In this document: positions 17,278 through 25,818 of the stretch, piece after piece | Layout of the letters: every line of letters starts with the position of its first letter | Numbering within the stretch: position 1 is the first letter of the stretch | DNA from: Gp7-AA6 sp036395755 | GTDB lineage: Bacteria; Acidobacteriota; Thermoanaerobaculia; UBA5066; Gp7-AA6 | Length of the DNA stretch: 64,000 nucleotides | Assembly (NCBI GenBank): GCA_036395755.1 | Contig: DASWCZ010000042.1 | Span: 10,433 to 74,432 of the forward strand | Direction: 5' to 3' | Notes under the pieces: generated by a model | Seen by the model: only the letters and a program-made list of their open reading frames with translations | Database searches by the model: none | What the model was told of the DNA's origin: nothing | Translations under genes and position numbers: made by a program

Positions 17278-17315
17278 AGATGCATGAGCGCCGGACCCAG
17301 GGCCACCGTGAGCTT

Positions 17316-17360
17316 GGGAGTTCCCACCAAAAAGTGAGGGAGTCCACCACCAAAAAATGA
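17316..17360. repeat. Abutting imperfect direct repeat, two copies
   Basis: Two copies of a 22-23 bp unit lie head to tail: 17316-17337 and 17338-17360. Both start GGGAGT, contain CCACC followed by A5-A6, and end TGA. They differ by a few substitutions and one inserted base. No coding frame explains them. Confidence 0.6.
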
Positions 17361-17430
17361 ATCTGGGATATTCGACCACAGATTCGCCGGGAGGGTGTCA
17401 AGAATTTCTTACATTGCTCGGTTTGGGTCG

Positions 17431-17485
17431 TACGACTAAAGTCGTAGTGATGCGGCCCACACGGCATCACGGGTTACCTACCCGT
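17431..17485. promoter_or_regulatory. Cluster of three perfect inverted repeats
   Basis: Three consecutive perfect palindromic elements are packed here: TACGAC-TAAA-GTCGTA (17431-17446), GTGATGC with GCATCAC (17447-17470, 10-base loop) and ACGGGT with ACCCGT (17469-17485), the last spanning the dacB stop codon. The first resembles BlaI/MecI-type operators (TACNAC-N4-GTNGTA) from memory of the family. No blaI gene is in the window. The hairpins lack a T run, so simple termination is less likely. Confidence 0.45.
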
Positions 17486-18938
17486 TGCGGATGAGCGCCC
17501 TCAAGAGCTGGTCCTCGAGCGCGTGCCCTCCCCCGTGGGGAACTCGGCCGTTGAAGAGAATCGCGAAGACGTACGTCCTGCCCGAGCTCGCGCGAGCGTA
17601 GCCCGCGAGCGTCGAAACCCCTTGGAGGCTGCCGGTCTTCGCCAGAATCTGTCCCCGCGTCATCGGATCGTTCAGCCGGTGGCGCAGAGTTCCTTCACCC
17701 TCCCCCGAGATGGCGAGCGTATCCCGCCAGCCTTCGGCATACGGCTGCCGGTCCATCGCCCTCAGAAACTTCACGAGATCGACGGCGGCCACGCGGTTCG
17801 CGGTCGAGAGGCCTGACCCGTCGTGAAGCTGAAAGCGGGCGGGGTCGAGCCCGAGGCTGGCCAGGAACTCCTTCGCCAGAGCGACGGATCCCGTCCACGT
17901 TCCCTGGCCGGTCTTCTCGGCGGAGACGGTCTTGAAGATCTGCTCGGCGTAGAAGCCCTGGCTGCGCTTGTTGCAGACCTCGATGGTCGGCAGGAGGTCT
18001 GACTCGGTGGTCGCGACGGGGACCCAGGAAGAGTCGGCCTTGACTGCCCTTTCGACGACCTGGCCAGTGATCGAGATCCCGGCGCTGCGAAGCCGGTTCT
18101 GCAGGGCCTTCCCGAAGAACATCGGTGGATCGTCGATCGTGATCGGCGTTGACCATGAGGCAGGCCGCAGCGGAACGGTCCCCGAAACCGTCACTGCGTT
18201 CGATCCGGCAGCGCGGGAGACGGCAACCCTCACGCGGCCCCGACGACCCACCGTCCGGGCCAGCGCCACGGGTCGAAGAATGTCCACGGGAGGCTCGATC
18301 GATACGCCCGCCGGCCGGCCGGCCCGCGGGCCCGGGTGGATTGAGACGAGCACGACGTTGTCGTTGTAGGACAGCGCGGAAATGGGCGCCTGGTACCAGC
18401 GCGCCTCCTGGTCCGGCTTCCAGTCGGGGTGGCGGCCGATCGAATCGAAGAACGAGGCGTTCAACACAATGTCTCCGACGACGTGGCTGATGCCTGCCTG
18501 GCGCAAACCCTCCGCCCACTTGTCGAATACGGCGTTGATATCGTCGCCGTAGAAGCGGCCGGAGATGTTGGGGTCGCCTCCCCCAACGACGAGGAGGGAA
18601 CCGACCAGGCTGCCTTGACGGACCTCCCCCCGCCGCCAGAAGCTGGTTTTGAACTTGTAGTCCGGACCCAGGTAGTGGAGGGCGGTCGCGGTCGTAATCA
18701 GCTTCGTGACCGAAGCGATCGTCTGGGGAACGTCCGGCGCTCTCTCGAAGATGACGTCGCCGGTCTCCTCGTCCGCAATCTGGATCGAGACGCCCAGCGA
18801 CTGAGCCGGGATTTTCCGAGCGACTTTCTCGAGCGCCGCTCGAACCGACTCCCGGTCCGCCGATTGGAGTGGAGAAGCGAAGGCGAGGATGAAGAGGACC
18901 GCCCCGATCGCCTGGAGCAAAGGAGAGGGCCGTAACAC
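17478..18938 (-). CDS. dacB: D-alanyl-D-alanine carboxypeptidase/endopeptidase (PBP4 family)
   Basis: PBP4-family enzymes trim or cut peptidoglycan cross-links in the periplasm. From GTG 18938 the protein has 486 residues with a signal peptide (LLQAIGAVLFILAFASPLQS). The acylation motif S76-V-T-K79 and the K434-T-G436 motif are intact. The second motif, usually SxN before the FYAEQ helix, here reads S326-Q-G328, so the Asn is replaced by Gly. Typical PBP4 blocks GGGDPNISGRFYGDDI and LHDGSGLSTANRVA are present. Longer upstream readings give an Arg/Ser-rich stretch and overlap the divergent helicase promoter region. Confidence 0.92.
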   Translation of the reverse strand: MLRPSPLLQAIGAVLFILAFASPLQSADRESVRAALEKVARKIPAQSLGVSIQIADEETGDVIFERAPDVPQTIASVTKLITTATALHYLGPDYKFKTSFWRRGEVRQGSLVGSLLVVGGGDPNISGRFYGDDINAVFDKWAEGLRQAGISHVVGDIVLNASFFDSIGRHPDWKPDQEARWYQAPISALSYNDNVVLVSIHPGPRAGRPAGVSIEPPVDILRPVALARTVGRRGRVRVAVSRAAGSNAVTVSGTVPLRPASWSTPITIDDPPMFFGKALQNRLRSAGISITGQVVERAVKADSSWVPVATTESDLLPTIEVCNKRSQGFYAEQIFKTVSAEKTGQGTWTGSVALAKEFLASLGLDPARFQLHDGSGLSTANRVAAVDLVKFLRAMDRQPYAEGWRDTLAISGEGEGTLRHRLNDPMTRGQILAKTGSLQGVSTLAGYARASSGRTYVFAILFNGRVPHGGGHALEDQLLRALIRNG

Positions 18939-18999
18939 CAGAAAATTATAATGGGTCGGTGCGATTTTTCCTCCTACTCTCGACGGCGGTCTCCTTCTC

Positions 19000-21405
19000 T
19001 TGAGGTTCGACGAGTCGAGCCGGGCGTTCGAGCTCACCGTCCGCGAGCTCGCCGAGGACGAGGGCTTCCGTCGCGTCGGATTCGACCGGGGAGACGGCTG
19101 GCGGCGACTCGGCATCGGGACCGAGCTCCACTCGCGCGTCCTTGCCGCCCGCCGGGAGGCGCATGCGTCCTACCGTTGCGAAGTCCACCTTCAGGCGCGG
19201 ATTCCGGTCGAAGAGTGGACTGCGACCCTGACGGGACGCCTCGATGGATGCGTCGAGCGGGCGGAAGGCTCCTGGCTGATCGAAGAGCTCAAGGCGACGC
19301 ACTTTTCGGCCGAAGGCTTCCGCCTTCCGGCTCATGCGCTTGAACGCGACCGGCAGCAGCTTCTCGGCTACTGCTATCTGTGGCGCCGCCTCGGCCATCT
19401 CCGCGTCTCCGGTGCCCTCGTCTACGTCGACATCGCGACCGGAGAAGAAATCTCTCTCGCGGTCGCCTACGACGACGATCGGTTCGATCGGGAGATCGAA
19501 GGCCGCCTTCTCCGTCTGCTGCGAATCTGGCAAGCCCAGTCGATCGCACGCGCCCGCAAAGCGGAAGCCGCGCGACACCTGCCGTTTCCCCATGCGGCTC
19601 CCCGCGCGATCCAGGAAAAGCTGATCGCCGCCGTCGATCGGGCTGTTCGCGGACGCGAAATTCTCCTCGCCGAGGCCCCGACCGGCTCTGGAAAGACCGC
19701 GGCGGCCCTCCATCCGGCGGTCGCCTCCGGCCTCCAGAGCGGCCGCCAGGTGGTGTTTCTGACGTCGAAGACCCTCCAGCAGAGGATGGCGGTTTCGGCT
19801 CTCACCGCGATGAACGAAGGGGCGTTTCACACGCTGCAGGTCCGCGCCAAGGAAAGAATGTGCGCGAACGACCGGATCCTCTGTCACGAGGAGTTCTGCC
19901 GCTTCGCGAAGGATTACCCGGAGAAAATGGCTCGCTCCAATATCCTCGGCCGCCTGCGGGACTCCTCTACGCACCACGATCCGGACACCGTCTTCGAGGA
20001 AGCCCGGCGGGAAGAGGTCTGCCCGTTCGAAGTGCAGCTGGAGCTGGCGGAGCGCGCGGACGCGATCGTCGCCGACTACAACTACGTCTTCGAGCCCGGC
20101 GTCGCCATGAGACATCTGTCGGGCGAAGAGCTCCGGGAAGTGATCCTCGTCGTCGACGAGGCCCACAACCTGCCCGACCGCGCGCGGCAGATTTTCTCGC
20201 CGGAGATCCGCGGGGAAGACGTCAACGCCCTTTACAACCAGCTTGCCCTTCAACCCGGAGATCTCTTTGCCGATCTCACGGCGAGCGTCGAGACTCTCGA
20301 GGCCCTCCTCGAGCGCCTCGCGGCCGACCTTCCCGAAGGCGAAGCGATCGCCGAGATCCCGCCGCCCTCGGAAGAAATCCACGAATGGCGGAACGACTGG
20401 GAGCCCCGCCTTCTGAGATACCTCGACTGGAAGCGTGAGGCGAAAGTTGCCCTTCCCGACGACCCGGTGCTCGACCTCCACTTCGGCCTGATGCGATTCG
20501 CTGCGGTCCTCAATTTGTACGGTCCGGAATTCACCTGCGTCGTGGAGCGGCGTCTCCCGGGCGTCCGCCTCGCCCTCGTCTGCCTGGATCCAGCGCGTGC
20601 GGTCGGACCGATATTCCGGGCGGCGTCCTCGACGATCCTGATGTCCGCGACGCTCACCCCGCATTCCGCCATCGAGCGTCTTCTCGGGCTCCCCGCGAAC
20701 CGCACCGCGACGATCTCGCTGCCCCCCCCGTTTCCGAGGGAGAACCGCAAGGTGATGATCGTTCCGGAAGTCCGGACGACGTTTGCGGCGCGAGAAAAGA
20801 ACTACGGCCGCATCGCCGCGCTCCTCGCGGAGATGTCCGACGCTCACTCGGGCAACGACCTCGTCCTCTTCCCCTCCTACCGTTTCCTCGCGGAGGTTGC
20901 GCAGCGGATGCCGCCGACCCGCGCGCGCGTCCTGCTTCAGAGGCCGGATTTCTCGGAGTTCGAACGCCAGCGCGTCCTCGAGGCTCTCACGTCACCACCG
21001 CCCGAAGGGATCCTGCTGTTCGCGGTTTCGGGAGGGATGTACGCCGAGGGGGTGGACTACCCGGGAGACGTTCTCTCCGGCGTCTTCGTCGTCTCCCCCG
21101 CCTTACCGCAGGTGTCGTTCGAGAGGGAACTGCTCCGCCGCTACTTCGAAGAACAGGAGGAGGCCGGCTTCGACTACGCCTATCTCCAACCGGGGATGAC
21201 CCGGGTCGTGCAGGCCGCCGGACGGCTGATCCGGAGCGAGACCGACCGCGGGGTAATTGCTCTGCTATGCCGGCGTTTCCTCGAAGAACCTTACATGAGC
21301 CGGATTCCCCGCGATTGGTACGACGAAACTCCCGCGGAGCTCGCCTCCCGCCGGCCGGCGCAGGAAATCCGCGATTTCTTCGACGCGGAAGGAAGCCGGC
21401 CCTGA
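19000..21405 (+). CDS. Rad3/DinG-type Fe-S helicase with N-terminal PD-(D/E)XK nuclease domain
   Basis: This 801-residue protein fuses two activities. Residues 1-200 look like a RecB/Cas4-type nuclease: D82 in GRLDG and E96-L-K98 in EELKAT form the D...ExK core. Residues 210-790 are an XPD/DinG superfamily 2 helicase: Walker A APTGSGKT (about 226-233), four cysteines for a 4Fe-4S cluster (C288, C295, C300, C341), VVDEAH at 384-389, and motif VI QAAGRLIRSETDRG. It likely unwinds and processes branched DNA during repair. The TTG start at 19000 is tentative; no ribosome site decides it. It is divergent from dacB. Confidence 0.9.
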   Translation: MRFDESSRAFELTVRELAEDEGFRRVGFDRGDGWRRLGIGTELHSRVLAARREAHASYRCEVHLQARIPVEEWTATLTGRLDGCVERAEGSWLIEELKATHFSAEGFRLPAHALERDRQQLLGYCYLWRRLGHLRVSGALVYVDIATGEEISLAVAYDDDRFDREIEGRLLRLLRIWQAQSIARARKAEAARHLPFPHAAPRAIQEKLIAAVDRAVRGREILLAEAPTGSGKTAAALHPAVASGLQSGRQVVFLTSKTLQQRMAVSALTAMNEGAFHTLQVRAKERMCANDRILCHEEFCRFAKDYPEKMARSNILGRLRDSSTHHDPDTVFEEARREEVCPFEVQLELAERADAIVADYNYVFEPGVAMRHLSGEELREVILVVDEAHNLPDRARQIFSPEIRGEDVNALYNQLALQPGDLFADLTASVETLEALLERLAADLPEGEAIAEIPPPSEEIHEWRNDWEPRLLRYLDWKREAKVALPDDPVLDLHFGLMRFAAVLNLYGPEFTCVVERRLPGVRLALVCLDPARAVGPIFRAASSTILMSATLTPHSAIERLLGLPANRTATISLPPPFPRENRKVMIVPEVRTTFAAREKNYGRIAALLAEMSDAHSGNDLVLFPSYRFLAEVAQRMPPTRARVLLQRPDFSEFERQRVLEALTSPPPEGILLFAVSGGMYAEGVDYPGDVLSGVFVVSPALPQVSFERELLRRYFEEQEEAGFDYAYLQPGMTRVVQAAGRLIRSETDRGVIALLCRRFLEEPYMSRIPRDWYDETPAELASRRPAQEIRDFFDAEGSRP

Positions 21406-21434
21406 CCCGACGAGGCCTCCCGAAGACACCCCGG

Positions 21435-21908
21435 TTGACCGTCGATGCCTGGGTCCAGGATCGCCGCGGAAGATTGCTCCTCGTCCGCCGCGGCCGGCCG
21501 CCGTTCCAGGGAAAGTGGGCGTTCCCCGGGGGATTCTGCGAGCCGGGCGAGACGACGGAAGCTTCCTGCGCGCGCGAGGTCGAAGAGGAGACCGGCATCC
21601 GGGCGCGGATCGGTGCCGTCCTCGGCGTTTATTCCGATCCGAGGCGCGACCCGCGCGGCCCGACCGTCAGCATTCTCTACGATGCGACGCCGGTCGGTGG
21701 AACCGTCCGCGGAGGCGACGACGCCGCCGACGCGCGTTGGTTCTCCCCAAAGGAGCTCCTGGGGCTCGCGCTCGCATTCGACCACATGCGGATCGTCCGC
21801 GAGCAGCTCGCGCAACGGCGCGGCCGAAGCTCGACTCCTAGCCGGCGACGGGCTCCACAGACGGAACGGCGCTCTCCGCACGCGAAGCGCGCCGGCGCTC
21901 GAGAATGA
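21435..21908 (+). CDS. NUDIX hydrolase
   Basis: NUDIX enzymes hydrolyse nucleoside diphosphate derivatives. The Nudix box is intact: GGFCEPGETTEASCAREVEEETG (shown here as GGFCEPGETTEAS... then REVEEETG), matching Gx5Ex7REUxEExGU. The domain starts LTVDAWVQDRRGRLLLVRRG and ends near AFDHMRIVREQL. TTG 21435 gives 157 residues; a CTG at 21402 overlapping the helicase stop would add 11 residues and fit the family N-terminus equally well. The 3' end overlaps the convergent LOG gene by 71 bp, and the basic tail there may be non-functional. Confidence 0.85.
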   Translation: MTVDAWVQDRRGRLLLVRRGRPPFQGKWAFPGGFCEPGETTEASCAREVEEETGIRARIGAVLGVYSDPRRDPRGPTVSILYDATPVGGTVRGGDDAADARWFSPKELLGLALAFDHMRIVREQLAQRRGRSSTPSRRRAPQTERRSPHAKRAGARE

Positions 21909-22599
21909 TCTGCTCGCGCGCGGCGTCGAACTTTTCTTTGTGCTGTTCGATCCGCGCGATCGCCTGATCGATCGAGGTCGCGAGCGACACGAGCTCGAGG
22001 TCGTTGGCATCCATCAAGCGCCTCGAGACCATCTCGTGGCGCATCCAGTCCAGAAGCCCGCGCCACATGTCCCCGACGAGGACGACCGGCCGCTCGGTCA
22101 GGAACCCGACCTGAAGGAGCTGCCACACCATGAAGAGCTCGAGGCTCGTACCGATTCCCCCCGGAAAGATGACGAACGCCTGAGACATGCGCACGAAATG
22201 GTGCAGCCGGGAAAAAAAGGTGCGATGCGCGGTGACGGTGTCGAGGTAAGGGTTCGCCTTCTCGTAAGGGATCGAGATCGTCAGTCCGAACGACCGGGTC
22301 TTGCGCGTTCCCCGGGACGACGCCGCCCCCTCGTTGGCGGCCTCCATGAGTCCCGGACCTCCGCCCGTCACGATGTCGCAGCCGAGCCCGGTCAGACGCG
22401 ACGCGAGATCTCGAACCTCGAGGTACTCCCGGTCCCCCGGCTGAATGCGCGCGCTTCCGAACACGGCCACCCGGTAGAACCGCAGCTCCGCGGGGTTCAG
22501 CTCCTCCAGCTCCTCGATGGTGTCCCAGAGCCGGACGATCGTGCGATCGATGATCTTCCCGACATCCGGCTCCCGTCGAACCTTCCTGGTGGGTCGCAT
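21838..22599 (-). CDS. LOG family protein (TIGR00730-type Rossmann fold nucleotide hydrolase)
   Basis: LOG proteins typically remove the ribose-phosphate from nucleotide 5'-monophosphates. The 253-residue protein has both hallmarks: GGGPGLMEAANEGA and PGGIGTSLELFMVWQLLQ (the PGGxGTxxE motif). A helical N-terminal extension (RLWDTIEELEELNPAEL) precedes the strand VAVFGSARIQPGD. The ATG is near its neighbour, 46 bp after the secreted-protein gene. It overlaps the NUDIX gene tail convergently. Physiological substrate is not predictable. Confidence 0.92.
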   Translation of the reverse strand: MRPTRKVRREPDVGKIIDRTIVRLWDTIEELEELNPAELRFYRVAVFGSARIQPGDREYLEVRDLASRLTGLGCDIVTGGGPGLMEAANEGAASSRGTRKTRSFGLTISIPYEKANPYLDTVTAHRTFFSRLHHFVRMSQAFVIFPGGIGTSLELFMVWQLLQVGFLTERPVVLVGDMWRGLLDWMRHEMVSRRLMDANDLELVSLATSIDQAIARIEQHKEKFDAAREQIILERRRASRAESAVPSVEPVAG

Positions 22600-22645
22600 C
22601 AGTAGCGCGCCTCCGTCAGACGGGAGGGCAGGAGTCCCGCCCGAT

Positions 22646-24097
22646 CTACTCGGACGTCCGAAGAGTCACGGAGAACGCCCGCGAAAGCAGCCCGTCTTCG
22701 GTGACCGCCCAGACCGTGTACCGGTAGAACGTGGCGGAGCTCGCACCGGGATCCAGATACGCGTAAGAGAACGACTCCTCGGCGCGGTTCGACGAGGGGA
22801 GGATCGACGGACCGGTGCGCGCGATGCGACCGTCTGGCAGAACCTCCTCGCGGAAAATTGCCCACCCGACGAGCTGTTCGTGGGACGTGGTGTTCCACCA
22901 GATCCGCGGCCCATCCGGCCCGCCGGAGGAATGTGCGATCAAGCCGCTGTATGGAAAATTGGGAGCCGCCTCGATTGAGGCCGGCGCGGGCAGCGTGCCG
23001 CCGGAAGAGCCTCCTGCGACGAGCCAGTCGACTCGGGCGATCCCGCCGAGAGGGACGGTCCGAACGTCGCCGGCGTTGACGAAGAGAACGTCGGGCGGGA
23101 GAGCGCCATCCCGATATCGCACGACGACGGCTCCCGAGGCGCCATCCTCCGGCCACGTCAGCCGCAGGGCCGGAGCGCCGTCGGGCGGAACGAAAGTCCT
23201 GTGTCTCAATGCGAAGCCCGCCGGAGCCGAGGTATCGAGCGCTCCCGACTCCAGGTCGAGAAGGCTCACACGCGAGGGCGCTGCTTCCGGCTCGGCCGTC
23301 GCGTAAAGACGGGCTCCGAAACGAACCAGAGCCGTATCTCCCGAGTCGCCGGTCCGGTCGGCATAGCTCTCGAGAAGGACCGACAGGATCGCTTCGCCCG
23401 ATTCGGAGGCTTTGTCAAAGGCGGCGCGCAGAGCGCCGGGGCCGCCTCCCCGCGTCAACTCCTCCAGATAGAGACGGCCGAGAACCGCGGGACTCGCCTC
23501 GATCGAGAGCTCCGGCGCCGCAGCGGCGAGACGCACCGCCTCGTGTTCCTCGTCCGCCTCCGGGCTCGCGAGGAGCGCCGCCGCCGATTCGGTCACAAAC
23601 GTTCCATCTTTCGCGCCATAGCGCGTCAGGGTCGCGAGAGCGACCTGCCTCCCGACCTCGCGAACGATTTGCCGGACGGTCAGCCCGTGGGCGTCGAGGA
23701 GGATCGCTGGCGAGACGAGGCGCCCACCTTCCACGGACCGCGACGTCAGCTGGCGGACCCCCCCGGCCTCTTTTCGCGCGACGAAGACCCTCAACGGGTC
23801 GCCGTCCGCGAACGGGTACCGCCAGCCCTGCCGGACGTACAGCTCTCCATACAAGCGGCGGAGGTCCGCCGCGAGCGCGGTCTTGAGAGTCGCGTCGTCC
23901 GTCTCGTCGAAAAGGACCGCCCGACCCGGCAGAAGTGGCTGCGGCGCCCCGAAATTGCGGTAAGGACTCTGGATCCAGCGGGCGTCCGCGGACGCGTCGG
24001 GGACCACTTGCGCCCGGGCAGCGAGGGCAACCAGAGTCCACAAGACACTGAGAATCAGCGACTTGCGGGCCCGCCCTTCCCGATCTCCTGACCGCAT
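22646..24097 (-). CDS. Secreted protein of unknown function, fibronectin-III-like C-terminus
   Basis: The 483-residue protein has an N-terminal signal (KSLILSVLWTLVALAARAQ). A middle region (about 60-240) reads like the helical scaffold of a peptidase-like domain but lacks a visible HExxH. The last 120 residues (IWWNTTSHEQLVGWAIFREE and FYRYTVWAVTEDGLLSRAF) have the beta-strand pattern of a fibronectin type III domain. Exported, possibly surface-associated. I do not recognise the family. It lies 46 bp upstream of the LOG gene on the same strand. Confidence 0.75.
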   Translation of the reverse strand: MRSGDREGRARKSLILSVLWTLVALAARAQVVPDASADARWIQSPYRNFGAPQPLLPGRAVLFDETDDATLKTALAADLRRLYGELYVRQGWRYPFADGDPLRVFVARKEAGGVRQLTSRSVEGGRLVSPAILLDAHGLTVRQIVREVGRQVALATLTRYGAKDGTFVTESAAALLASPEADEEHEAVRLAAAAPELSIEASPAVLGRLYLEELTRGGGPGALRAAFDKASESGEAILSVLLESYADRTGDSGDTALVRFGARLYATAEPEAAPSRVSLLDLESGALDTSAPAGFALRHRTFVPPDGAPALRLTWPEDGASGAVVVRYRDGALPPDVLFVNAGDVRTVPLGGIARVDWLVAGGSSGGTLPAPASIEAAPNFPYSGLIAHSSGGPDGPRIWWNTTSHEQLVGWAIFREEVLPDGRIARTGPSILPSSNRAEESFSYAYLDPGASSATFYRYTVWAVTEDGLLSRAFSVTLRTSE

Positions 24098-24189
24098 GGG
24101 CTTTTTAGAATAGTCGGCGGGCCTGCGCCCGTCAATCGTTTTACGAACCGGAGGGGTCCGGCGTTGGCGTTTTTCCCTTCGCCGGGGGA

Positions 24190-25008
24190 CTACTTCGTGC
24201 TCTGGCTCTTGGACTTCGAGCTTCCCGCGTCGGGCACGCGGACCACGACGACCGTGATGTTGTCCACGCCCCCCCGCTCGTTGGCCGTATCCACGAGCTT
24301 CCGGCAGAGGCCCTGGGGCTCGTGCTCTGTCTCCGCGGTGTCGTGAATTTCTTCGTCGGAGAGCATCGTGGTCAGACCGTCGGAGCAGAAGATGAACTCG
24401 TCGCCCGCCCGGAATGCCAGCTCCTGCAGGTCCGGTGAAACCGATGGACCACCGCCCAACGCCCGCGTCACCACGTTTTTCAAAGGATGGGACTTTGCCT
24501 CGTCCTCCGTCAGGATGCCCGCCGCCACCTGCTCGTGCACCCAGGAATGGTCGTCGGTCAGCCGCGTCAGTGTGCCGTCGCGAAAGAGGTATGCACGGCT
24601 GTCCCCGACGTGAGCGAGCGAGAGCGTCTTCTCGTTGATCAGCCCCGCCACAACGGTCGTTCCCATCCCCTTCAGCCAGGGCTGCGCTGCGACGGCCGCC
24701 ATGACCCGCTCGTTCGCCTTCTCGATCGCGATCGCCAACCGGTTGCTGTTGAACTCCAGCTCGTGGTCGTACCGGAACGGCCAGGTCGCCTCTTCCTTCT
24801 GACGCGTTGCCGCGATGAACTCTCCGATCGTCTCCACCGTGATTTTGGCGGCGACTTCACCGGCGGCGTGGCCTCCCATGCCATCCGCGACGATGAAGAG
24901 TCCCTCGTTGACGTCGAGCGCGTACGCGTCCTCGTTGTGCTTCCGCTTTCGGCCGACGTCCGTCAGGCCGAAGGCATCGATCGCGGTCGTCATCGAACCG
25001 GTCCCCAT
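24190..25008 (-). CDS. PP2C-type serine/threonine protein phosphatase
   Basis: This is a cytosolic metal-dependent phosphatase of the PrpC/Stp type, opposing Ser/Thr kinases. The 272 residues cover one full domain: RKHNEDAY at the N-terminus, VADGMGGHAAGE (metal-binding Asp), LAHVGDSRAYLFRDG, LTDDHSWVHEQVAAG, FCSDGLTTMLSDEEI and the final DNITVVVVRV. ATG 25008 is used; ATG 24993 is equally possible, with GGGGA ahead of it. No kinase gene is adjacent. The tail ends in a short basic stretch. Confidence 0.95.
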   Translation of the reverse strand: MGTGSMTTAIDAFGLTDVGRKRKHNEDAYALDVNEGLFIVADGMGGHAAGEVAAKITVETIGEFIAATRQKEEATWPFRYDHELEFNSNRLAIAIEKANERVMAAVAAQPWLKGMGTTVVAGLINEKTLSLAHVGDSRAYLFRDGTLTRLTDDHSWVHEQVAAGILTEDEAKSHPLKNVVTRALGGGPSVSPDLQELAFRAGDEFIFCSDGLTTMLSDEEIHDTAETEHEPQGLCRKLVDTANERGGVDNITVVVVRVPDAGSSKSKSQSTK

Positions 25009-25073
25009 CGCCTACGAACGCTCCATCGACGCGCTTCCACGACAGGGTCGGGAAGGGCCGGTCTCACGCCCTT

Positions 25074-25694
25074 TCACGCTTTGACCGCTCGTTCGGCCCG
25101 GATCTCCTCGAGCGCTCTCCGCGCGTCCGTGGCGGCAGGGTCCCACCGAACGGCGTCCTGGAACGATTTTTCCGCCTTGGCGAGGAGACCCGCCTGGCGA
25201 AAGATCCTTCCAGCGTCTTTCAGCAGCGCCACGTTGTGGGGGTCGAGCGCGACCGCCGCCTCGAGAGCCTTTACGGCGGCGTGCAGGTCGCCGGCACGCG
25301 CCGACGCGAGGCCCAGGTAGTGGTGCGCCCGGACGTCCCTGGAATCGCGCTGCGCGGCGAGCGCAAAGTTCCCGGCGGCTTCGGCGTAGGAACCCGCGTG
25401 GTACGCGGCACTCCCCACTTCCAGGTAATCCTGGACGACGGCGTCGTCCGAGACCCGGGCAGACGCCGCCATCGCCTGCTCGCGGTCATATGCCTTTCGC
25501 CGCTCCGAATTGGTCAGCACGTTCACCGCCTGCGTGAGCTCCTGAAACTTCGCCTCGGCCTCCGCCTTCTCCTCCCGAGCCGCGCGATCGGGATGCGCGT
25601 CGCGCGCGACCGCGCGAAACCGTTCGCGGATTTCGCTTTCGGTCGCTTCGCGGCCCACACCGAGCAGCGCGTAGTAATCGACGTTCTGAAACAT
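25074..25694 (-). CDS. J-domain protein with TPR repeats
   Basis: From ATG 25694 the protein has 206 residues. The first 65 form a J domain: DYYALLGVGREATESEIRER, the HPD tripeptide in DAHPDRAA, and a third helix around FQELTQAVNVL. Residues 85-200 are TPR-like (YHAGSYAEAAGNFALAAQRD; HHYLGLASARAGDLHAAV; AGLLAKAEKSFQDAVRWDP). It should be a Hsp70 co-chaperone with a protein-binding arm. GGAAG precedes the chosen ATG; an upstream GTG-type start would add an unconserved basic leader. Confidence 0.88.
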   Translation of the reverse strand: MFQNVDYYALLGVGREATESEIRERFRAVARDAHPDRAAREEKAEAEAKFQELTQAVNVLTNSERRKAYDREQAMAASARVSDDAVVQDYLEVGSAAYHAGSYAEAAGNFALAAQRDSRDVRAHHYLGLASARAGDLHAAVKALEAAVALDPHNVALLKDAGRIFRQAGLLAKAEKSFQDAVRWDPAATDARRALEEIRAERAVKA

Positions 25695-25818
25695 TTCTTC
25701 CGACTTGATCGGAGTTCGAGGGCCCTCGACATTAACATAAGGGAAACGGGTTCTTCTGGGCAAGCCGGACGGTTGTGCCGCCGGTCACGCGGCCCGTGCC
25801 GCGGCGAGTCTCGGCGAG

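Larger units (their letters stand above)
17012..17477 (-). other. Gene-free leader region with hairpins and repeats
   Basis: These 466 bases between dacB and the sigma/TPR modules hold no convincing long gene. They contain three inverted repeats next to the dacB stop, an abutting direct repeat, a terminator-like hairpin at 17251-17277, a second hairpin (AGCTCCG/CGGAGCT, 17179-17203) flanked by T runs on both sides, and a 10-codon reading frame with a perfect Shine-Dalgarno. A TGTAAT at 17036-17031 (minus) could be a -10 box for the sigma-like gene, but the -35 match and 15-bp spacing are poor. Confidence 0.6.

Noticed and set aside
17158..17379. An open minus-strand frame (84 codons with the mini-ORF)
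   Set aside because: Composition looks random and runs through hairpins and direct repeats; only the last 10 codons have a ribosome site.
17447..17485. Possible GEMM-type c-di-GMP riboswitch, from GGGTAGGTAACCC on the minus strand
   Set aside because: Only a short 3'-like motif matches; it overlaps the dacB stop and lacks the conserved 5' half.
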